The notes under the pieces: model-generated | The model's input: the letters and a program-made list of their open reading frames with translations, nothing else | The model's database searches: none | Told to the model about the DNA's origin: nothing | NCBI GenBank assembly: GCA_034440575.1 | Contig: JAOTOL010001367.1 | Location: 1-64,000, forward strand | Origin: Imbricaverruca yamaguchii | Lineage: Eukaryota; Arthropoda; Thecostraca; Neoverrucidae | DNA: 64,000 nt | Reading direction: 5' to 3' | Part shown: piece by piece, positions 56,466 through 64,000 of the stretch | How positions within the stretch are numbered: position 1 is the stretch's first letter | How the letters are laid out: each line of letters starts with the position of its first letter | Position numbers and translations under genes: made by a program

Positions 56466-58495
56466 GCGTCGTGTGTAACCAGCCAGGTGAGCGGAGGAGG
56501 GGACCGGACAGGACGGCCGGCCGCCGTCGTGTGTAACCAGCCAGGTGAGCGGAGGAGGGGACTGGACAGGACGGCCGGCCGCCGTCGTGTGTAACCAGCC
56601 AGGTGAGCGGAGGAGGGGACCGGAAAGGACGGGGGGCTTTGTAACCAGCCAGGTGAGCGGAGGGGACCGGACAGGACGGCCGGCCGCCGCGTGTGTAACC
56701 AGCCAGGTGAGCGGAGGAGGGGACCGGACAGGACGGCCGGCCGCCGTCGGTGTAACCAGCCAGGTGAGCGGAGGAGGGGACCGGACAGGACGGCCGGCCG
56801 GCCGCCGTGTGTAACCAGCCGAGGTGAGCGGGAGGGGACCGGACAGGACGGCCGGCGCGCCGTCGTGTGTAACCAGCCAGGTGAGCGGAGGAGGGGACCG
56901 GACAGGACGGCCGGCCGCCGTCGTGTGTAACCAGCCAGGTGAGCGGAGGAGGGGACCGGACAGGACGGCGGGCCGCGCCGTGTGTAACCAGCCAGGTGAG
57001 CGGAGGAGGGGACCGGACAGGACGGCCGGCCTGCCGCCGTCGTGTGTAACCAGCCAGGTGAGCGGAGGAGGGGACCGGACAGGACGGCCGGCCGCCGTCG
57101 TGTGTAACCAGCCAGGTGAGCGGAGGAGGGGACCGGACAGGACGGCCGGCCGCCGTCGTGTGTAACCAGCCAGGTGAGCGGAGGAGGGGACCGGACAGGA
57201 CGGCCGGCCGCCGTCGTGTGTAACCAGCCAGGTGAGCGGAGGAGGGGACCGGACAGGACGGCCGGCCGCCGTCGTGTGTAACCAGCCAGGTGAGCGGAGG
57301 AGGGGACCGGACAGGACGGCCGGCCGCCGTCGTGTGTAACCAGCCAGGTGAGCGGAGGAGGGGACCGGACAGGACGGCCGGCCGCCGTCGTGTGTAACCA
57401 GCCAGGTGAGCGGAGGAGGGGACCGGACAGGACGGCCGGCCTGCCGCCGTCGTGTGTAACCAGCCAGGTGAGCGGAGGAGGGGACCGGACAGGACGGCCG
57501 GCCGCCGTCGTGTGTAACCAGCCAGGTGAGCGGAGGAGGGGACCGGACAGGACGGCCGGCCGCCGTCGTGTGTAACCAGCCAGGTGAGCGGAGGAGGGGA
57601 CCGGACAGGACGGCCGGCCGCCGTCGTGTGTAACCAGCCAGGTGAGCGGAGGAGGGGACCGGACAGGACGGCCGGCCGCCGTCGTGTGTAACCAGCCAGG
57701 TGAGCGGAGGAGGGGACCGGACAGGACGGCCGGCCGCCGTCGTGTGTAACCAGCCAGGTGAGCGGAGGAGGGGACCGGACAGGACGGCCGGCCGCCGTCG
57801 TGTGTAACCAGCCAGGTGAGCGGAGGAGGGGACCGGACAGGACGGCCGGCCGCCGTCGTGTGTAACCAGCCAGGTGAGCGGAGGAGGGGACCGGACAGGA
57901 CGGCCGGCCGCCGTCGTGTGTAACCAGCCAGGTGAGCGGAGGAGGGGACCGGACAGGACGGCCGGCCGCCGTCGTGTGTAACCAGCCAGGTGAGCGGAGG
58001 AGGGGACCGGACAGGACGGCCGGCCGCCGTCGTGTGTAACCAGCCAGGTGAGCGGAGGAGGGGACCGGACAGGACGGCCGGCCGCCGTCGTGTGTAACCA
58101 GCCAGGTGAGCGGAGGAGGGGACCGGACAGGACGGCCGGCCGCCGTCGTGTGTAACCAGCCAGGTGAGCGGAGGAGGGGACCGGACAGGACGGCCGGCCG
58201 CCGTCGTGTGTAACCAGCCAGGTGAGCGGAGGAGGGGACCGGACAGGACGGCCGGCCGCCGTCGTGTGTAACCAGCCAGGTGAGCGGAGGAGGGGACCGG
58301 ACAGGACGGCCGGCCGCCGTCGTGTGTAACCAGCCAGGTGAGCGGAGGAGGGGACCGGACAGGACGGCCGGCCGCCGTCGTGTGTAACCAGCCAGGTGAG
58401 CGGAGGAGGGGACCGGACAGGACGGCCGGCCGCCGTCGTGTGTAACCAGCCAGGTGAGCGGAGGAGGGGACCGGACAGGACGGCCGGCCGCCGTC
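56466..58495. repeat. 58-bp minisatellite, about 35 copies
   Basis: The unit contains GGCCGGCCGCCGTCGTGTG, then TAACCAGCCAGGTGAGCGG, then AGGAGGGGACCGGACAGGAC. The left 500 bp are diverged with indels. From about 57060 to 58490 units are virtually identical. Each unit has an FseI site and a CAG-GTGAGC word. Minus-strand frames of 761 and 849 codons exist because the unit lacks stops in all minus frames, so I call no protein. Confidence 0.98.
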
Positions 58496-59530
58496 GGCAG
58501 CCTAGTCCCGAGCCCGGCAGCAAGCAGCACACGACCGACTGCACCATCTGCACTGACCACCGCCTGCCAGCTACTGATCACTGACTACTGACCTCTGACT
58601 ACTGACTACTGACTACTGACCACTGACTACTGACCACTGACTGACCCGAGAGGCGGCCCAGTCATACCCGAGCCCGACGTACGAGCGGCACAAGACCGAC
58701 AATTCCACCTCCACTGATCACTGCCTGCCAGCTACTGACCACTGACTACTGACCTCTGACTACTGACCACTGACTACTGACCACTGACCACTGACCACTG
58801 ACTACTGACCACTGGCAACTGACTACTGACCACTAACTACTGACCACTGACTGCTGACCACTGAGTGCTGACCACTGAGTACTGATTACTGACCACTGAC
58901 CACTGGCTACTGACTACTGACCACTAACTACTGACCACTGAGTGCTGACCACTGACTACTGATTACTGACCACTGACTACTAGCCACTGACTACTGGCTA
59001 CTGACCACTAACTACTGACCTCTGACTACAGACCACTGGCTACTGGCTACTGACCACTGACCACTGACTACTGGTCACTGACTACTGGCTACTGACCACT
59101 GACCACTGACTACTGACTACTGAGTGCTGACCACTGTACTGACTACTGGCCACTGACTACTGGCTACTGACTACTGATCACTGACTACTCACCACTGTCT
59201 ACTGACTACTGGTTACTGACTACTGACTACTGACCACTGACCACTGACCACTGACCACTGACCACTGACTACTGACTACTGAGTGGTGACCACTGACTAC
59301 TCACCACTGTCTACTGACTACTGGCCACTGACTACTGGCTACTGACCACTGATTGACCCGAGGGGTGGCCGCCCGCCCACCGCCGGCAACCCAGTCAATC
59401 CCCGCGCCTGACGTGCGAGCGACACATGACCGACCGAACCACCTCCACTGATCACCGCCTGCCAGCTACTGACCACTGACTACTGACCCGGGGGAAATCC
59501 AGTCAGTCCCAGAGGCTGATGTACGAGCGA
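58496..59530. repeat. (TGACTAC/TGACCAC)n with four copies of a longer block
   Basis: Seven-bp TGACTAC and TGACCAC units fill most of the segment. A longer non-7-bp block (GAGCCCGACGTACGAGCG-like, then CACTGATCACTGCCTGCCAG and CTACTGACC) appears at about 58496, 58640, 59345 and 59485, as a higher-order unit of variable length. Confidence 0.92.
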
Positions 59531-59670
59531 CACAAGGCCCACCTGCGCTGACTATCGTGGATTCGGACCGCTTCCGACCATTGTAGCTTCCAGAATACAC
59601 GGCTGAACCGCCTGGAGTAGATACATCGAAGGGCACTGCGGCGAATATAGGGCTGTCACTTTATGCACTT
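59531..59670. other. Unique spacer
   Basis: No feature seen. Confidence 0.4.
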
Positions 59671-59716
59671 TTGAGTGGGTTATTATGCTGCACCTGCAGG
59701 ATAATAACCCACTCAA
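59671..59716. repeat. Perfect 16-bp hairpin
   Basis: TTGAGTGGGTTATTAT (59671-59686) and ATAATAACCCACTCAA (59701-59716) flank a 14-nt loop that contains CTGCAG. Confidence 0.93.
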
Positions 59717-60990
59717 GGCCTAACTACTGCAGTTGCTACTGCTTTTCTGCCGAAGGTTTATTGATATTGCACTGGATGCTGAGCCTGCTTATCTTACGTC
59801 GTTCACCTCGCCCAGGGCTAGGGAATATGGCGTAGTCCTGAACGTTTGTCTGTCCAGAACAGTTCCCTCTCCGGGAGGTGAGCCAGTCCTTTTTCCCAAC
59901 CGATGAATGGGGTTGTTTGAATATGACGCAATCTCATTGCTGCTTGATCAACATATCCAAAATTGACTAGGAAACAAACAAATATTGCTTAATGTAAAAA
60001 ATGAGGGAAATTTATTATCTCCGACCTGGAATGCCCGAAGGTTTTCCCAACAAAATCAAGAATAAAAAAAGGTTTTTTTTCAACCTGTGTTGGAAGGCCT
60101 CAAAGCAAATAAACACATTGAGCGGCCCAAGTCAACTTGTCGCACCTGTCGGGACTTGCTTCAAAAGAGGAATGCTTGCTCGGTGTTATGAGGGGACAGT
60201 GTGACAGCGGTCATACAGGTCCATCGCATACCGCCTTGAATACAAGGCTCTGTCAGCGGACGCACAATGCAGTTGTTTCATGTTGTGGGTTTTTCATCCT
60301 TGAAAAGCTCCATTAATATGATTCTTCATTATGCTGTATTTGTCAAATATGAATGATACTTGCAGGGCATTGCGATTTCCCTTTTCACACTTTATTAGGA
60401 TCTTGATGTCGTCCTTGACTTTCACGTAACGCTAGAATACACAAATGCGTCGTAAGTCGAGTCCACACTGCTGGGATACGTTTAGCTTTGGTGGAGCGCT
60501 AAGTTGTGGCCGTTTTGCATATCCTGAAAGAAGTTTTCGTGCGGATTTTTAGTGCGAAGCAACTTTCTGGTGTTAGTTATGCCAAGAGACCTCAAATAAA
60601 CAGCAGTGTGCAATGCGCATACTGGGCTTCAAAACGAATATTGCATATTGTACATGAGTATCAAGTTAATATGTGTATTATTCCCAGCTGATCTAATGCC
60701 ATGAAAGGCTTAGAAAGTAAAAACCATAAGTAAGGATAGAATGATAGTTCTGTGAGTATTCTGTCTCGAGCAATCCAGTCTGTATTTGCTCATGCTATGA
60801 GGATGAAGGGCAATGGTAAGCACAGGAACTGAATTGATTTATCTTTCAAGACGGAACCAGGTCTTAAAAGATAATGTGAATTATACATGTGATCTTAGCT
60901 GGAGAGAACAAAGAATCAACCTCACACGGAAGAAATGTGCTACAAAAACGATCTTTTAGCCAGGCATTTGTGCATTTTAGCCGGGCATGA
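59717..60990. other. AT-rich unique DNA, no gene seen
   Basis: Only frames below 70 codons and many stops. No motif recognised. Confidence 0.55.
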
Positions 60991-60992
60991 AC

Positions 60993-61068
60993 CGGCCTTG
61001 ATCAGGCGGACCGGCCGGTCAAGGCCGATCACATTTTGGCGCCGCCCAGGCTTCGGCGCCAAAATGTG
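60993..61068. repeat. Two adjacent inverted repeats
   Basis: CGGCCTTGA (60993-61001) pairs with TCAAGGCCG (61019-61027). Immediately after, CACATTTTGGCGCCG (61030-61044) pairs exactly with 61054-61068 around a 9-nt loop. Confidence 0.9.
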
Positions 61069-61249
61069 TTGCCTTTCACCTCGTGTGAGCACGCTTTCGC
61101 TCCTGACAGGCGACCTGAAGCCTTATACCGTGCCGACCGAAGCGACCTGAAGTGTGCTCACCTGGCCGGCTCGACAGCGTCGCCTCAACAGCGGGCCAGC
61201 TCTGTGGCGCCAACCGGGGCTTCGCCGGACACTCCACACGCTCCACCGG

Positions 61250-61575
61250 CGAGACCCTGCTGAGGTGGCCCTGGTGAAGTGACCCTGCAGACCCTGACGG
61301 ACCCTGCAAACCCTGCTGAAGTGACCCTGCAGACTCTGACGGACCCTGCAGACCCTGCTGAGGTGACCCTGCAGACCCTGCTGAAGTGACCCTGCAGACC
61401 CTCTGACAGACCCTGCAGACCCTGCTGAAGCGACCCTGCAGACCCTGACGGACCCTGCAGACCCTGCTGAAGTGGCCCTGCTGAAGTAACCCCCCTGCAG
61501 ACCCTGCTGAAGTGACCCTGCAGACTCTGACGGACCCTGCTGAAGTGACCCTGCAGGCCCTGGCGGACCCTGTCA
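61250..61575. repeat. GACCCTGC-rich minisatellite, about 23-40-bp irregular unit
   Basis: CCCTGCTGAAGTGACCCTGC and AGACCCTGACGGACCCTGC words alternate about 12 times. Confidence 0.9.
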
Positions 61576-62217
61576 GAGTCCGGCGCCGTGCTGCCGGCGT
61601 CCGTGCACACTGCCTGTGCACACTGTCCGTGCACGTGTACGCCTGCACAATCGCCAGATAAGCGGTCGGCCGCGTGTGACAGATGGCGGCAATCGTGACG
61701 CGCCGACGCTTCCGCAAACACGCGCACGCCGAGAGCGAACGGAACAAGGACGCCGCTGCAAGCTCCCCCTCTCCAAGATAAGCGGCGCCGAATCACCGCG
61801 TCGTACGCCAACCTGTGACGAGGTGGATGGGATGAAGTATTCGGCCGGCTTCTTGAATCCATACCAAACATAAAAATACACTTTGGAGGAAACACACCGT
61901 ATGCGCTAAATGTAACTTGTGTGGTTCCATATCGTTCGTGCAGCCATCCACATCTCCCTTGCCTATATTCACACCAGGAATTCGCACTGATTCATGGGAC
62001 CTCACTTTATCACAACGACCGTCAATTGGAAAGTGATAAAGCTATCAAGCGACAAGGCTTAATAAGAACCACAGGTACTCATCTGGGTTAAGGCAATAAA
62101 GGTAGGTTACGATAAGACACAAAATGGCTGAATGTTAATTGAAAAAGATTCAATGTTACATCCTGAATTCTACAGGAACTATCAACCCCACCGCACTGCC
62201 ATAGCCAGTCTTCTCTA

Positions 62218-62221
<4 letters not shown>
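61576..62221. other. Unique DNA, no gene seen
   Basis: GC-rich to about 61820, then AT-richer. Short frames only. Confidence 0.5.

Positions 62222-62305
<84 letters not shown>
62222..62305. repeat. Long (TA)n microsatellite
   Basis: About 42 uninterrupted TA units directly preceding dispersed repeat copy B. Confidence 0.97.
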
Positions 62306-62310
<5 letters not shown>

Positions 62311-62311
<1 letters not shown>

Positions 62312-62410
62312 GCCAGAAGGCTGGTTCTGAATTCACCGCCAGGCACTCCTGTTACAAGCATAAAGCCTAACTTATAGTTTAAGACTCCTACTAGCTTCAA
62401 TTCCACCACA
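62311..62410. repeat. Dispersed repeat, copy B
   Basis: Collinear with 2681-2797. See that entry for the shared words. Confidence 0.7.
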
Positions 62411-62933
62411 CTCACCCCAATTCCTGTCTCCCAACTGCACAGCATATAATTCAACTCAGATAAAAGCAGAGACGCTACGCCCGACTACATTGCGTTTCCA
62501 TCAGTATCTTTTTTTATTTATTGAACGAAGCATTTTGGTCGTGTTTTTATCGGGATCATAATGTCAGAGATAGGAAGTCGAAGTCTGCCAGCGACCGTTC
62601 TCCGCGCCGAGAACCGATCCGGCAGCCGGCGCCATCGGGCGTGAGAAAACTGTCCGGTCGGGTTGCACGTGCGTTTCACATGCAGTTCTACGAGCTCGGA
62701 TGTGAACAATCTCTCCGTGAACGTCTTCACAGTACGCCGCGCGTGCGTCTCCTCTCTCCCGCGTGACCTCTGTTGACCGAGAGCGGAAGCCAGCGGCATC
62801 ACATCACCCCACCATCGCTGTCGGCTGAGCAGTGATGGCCCATCCCGAGGTGCCGAGCAAAAAACAACGCACACCTCACCCACGCCGCTGCCGGCCGTGA
62901 AAGTGACCTCTGACCGTCCGCCCACACGCCGCC
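62411..62933. other. Unique DNA, no gene seen
   Basis: The 146-codon minus frame (62518-62958) and the 81-codon plus frame (62521-62766) compete. Neither is recognisable. Confidence 0.45.
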
Positions 62934-63272
62934 CTGATGTCGAGAGATGTGCCCACACGTCATCCTAATGTCGGCAGATGGGCCCATGCGTCGTCCCAAT
63001 GTCGGCAGATGTGCCGGTACGTCGTTCACATGTCGACAGAAGGGCCCGCACGTCATTTTCAATGTTGGCAGATGTGCACACACGTCGCCCCCATGTCGAC
63101 AGATATACCGACATGTCGTCCCCATGTCGACAGACGTGCCCACACGTCGCCCTCATGTCGGCAGATGTGTCGGTACGTCGCCCTCATGTCGGCAGATGTG
63201 TCGGTACGTCGCCCTCATGTCGGCAGATGTGCCGGTACGTCGCCCTCATGTCGACAGATGTGCCCACACTCC
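62934..63272. repeat. 31-bp minisatellite, about 11 copies
   Basis: The unit contains CGTCGCCCTCATGTCGGCAG, then ATGTGCCGGTA, with CCCCATGTCGACAG variants. Diverged related words (CCCGATGTCGACAAACCCG) continue at about 63385-63445. Confidence 0.94.
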
Positions 63273-63445
63273 GTCCTAATGCTGACACACTCGTCCCGTC
63301 CAGGCTGGTGTCCACAGGTATGCTTCCTCATTGTCATGGCGTAAAACAGCTTCGTCCCCGCTTCTTTCTAACGCCGACAAATCTACCCGCACCTCACCCC
63401 GATGTCGACAAACCCGGTCACGTCTCGCGCTGATGTCGACAGACC

Positions 63446-63867
63446 TGTTGTTGCCGCGTCCTCCGGTCGTCACGCCCGTCAGTAGGCGCCTCGTCGTGAC
63501 GTCACCGCGTGCGCCCGACCTGCTGACGTCACCATCTGTCGACGTGCCGAGGTGTCGCGCGGACGCCGTGCGCGCACACCTTCAGTCAGTGGCACCATCA
63601 GTGGTGCCGTCACGCCCGACCGTCTCCACCTGCTCAGGCGGCTTTACGCAGGTGTCGACACCAATCAGAACCGGCTGCGTAAATCCGGGGCCGCCGCCCG
63701 ATCACTCGATTCCACGGCAGCGACGGTCGCCCAGCTAGTCTTGCCAGGCGGAAAAGCGAGTACGCCGCGGGACTCGAACTCACACACCGCAGTCTACAGG
63801 CCTCTCACGCAGCCTCGCACACAACTATATGAAAGTTGACGACTTCATTTGCCATTAGTTCTCACCG
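63446..63867. other. GC-rich unique DNA with an isolated B-box-like word
   Basis: On the minus strand GAGTTCGAGTCCCGC (63767-63781) matches a pol III B-box, with GGGACTCGAACTC on the plus strand. No matching A-box lies at the right distance, so at most this is a decayed tRNA-derived SINE head. Confidence 0.35.
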
Positions 63868-63940
63868 ACATACCGAGCCAACGCTTCCAATCAATTTTCT
63901 GAGCCAACGCTTCCCATATATACCGAGCCAACGCTTCACA
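63868..63940. repeat. Three copies of CCGAGCCAACGCTTC
   Basis: GAGCCAACGCTTCC recurs near 63876, 63901 and 63927 with AT-rich spacers. Confidence 0.88.
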
Positions 63941-64000
63941 TAATTCAGTGTGCATTCGTTTGCTGATAAGTAAGTGAGTCAGTGTGGTTTATTAGTAGAT

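Noticed and set aside
56032..58581. 849-codon and 761-codon minus-strand open frames
   Set aside because: They lie in the 58-bp array, whose unit is not a multiple of three and lacks stops in all minus frames. Two long frames overlap each other, so neither is evidence for a protein.
63767..63781. tRNA or SINE at the right end
   Set aside because: Only a B-box-like word is present. No A-box or tail is found, so I list it only as an isolated word.

Overview
This looks like nuclear DNA from an animal, most likely an invertebrate. There are no compact operons, and no rRNA or canonical tRNA gene. About a third of the window (roughly 23 kb by summing array lengths) is minisatellite, and the rest holds tRNA-derived SINEs, very short retroposon copies, a MITE, long (TA)n and (CTGT)n microsatellites and CpG-rich islands. 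The SINE tails of repeated tetranucleotides and the GC-rich minisatellites would fit an arthropod, perhaps a crustacean, but the sequence does not prove this. I recognise no complete protein-coding gene. Nearly all long open frames lie inside tandem arrays, where unit lengths divisible by three, or units open in all frames, create them artificially.

Layout. 1-6.5 kb: small degenerate arrays, one tiny retroposon copy (1559-1618) and one SINE (3583-3754). 6.5-8.2 kb: a 44-bp array. 8.2-10.3 kb: unique DNA with a TATA/Inr-like site. 10.3-11.1 kb: a 45-bp array. 11.1-13.1 kb: unique DNA with a CpG-rich island. 13.1-23.2 kb: about a dozen unrelated arrays (units of 21 to 45 bp), with a hAT-type MITE at 17633-17845 and a SINE ending in a perfect hairpin at 22580-22771. 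23.2-27.7 kb: AT-richer unique DNA, with the second tiny retroposon copy, one 24-kb minus-strand open frame and one 208-codon plus-strand open frame that is not tandemly repetitive. 27.75-28.73 kb: a long compound (ATCTGTATATCC)n/(CTGT)n tract. 28.7-35.4 kb: mostly unique DNA with a CpG-rich segment carrying a strong minus-strand splice donor (30227), two SINEs and a 23-bp array. 35.4-41 kb: several arrays, a SINE inserted in a 31-bp array, an inverted pair of dispersed repeats and a second CpG-rich island. 41-46.6 kb: unique DNA, a SINE with clear target-site duplications and short-unit arrays. 46.7-49.4 kb: a 39-bp array and its diverged relative. 50.6-56 kb: five arrays. 56.5-59.5 kb: a homogeneous 58-bp array followed by a (TGACTAC/TGACCAC)n higher-order repeat. 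59.5-64 kb: unique DNA, two hairpins, (TA)n and three smaller arrays.

The most interesting signal is in the mobile DNA. Five tRNA-headed SINEs with different heads end in versions of one tail (around GCGTCGTAAA...CCCAATAAMC plus a tetranucleotide run). Two insertions of only about 60-65 bp carry a comparable tail, begin at the same nucleotide and are flanked by short direct repeats. This suggests a very small retroposon built from little more than a stem-loop and a tail recognised by a partner LINE. Several near-perfect hairpins, two of them fused to SINE ends, are a second unexplained pattern. Coordinates of array ends are good to roughly 10-20 bp, and copy numbers are estimates.
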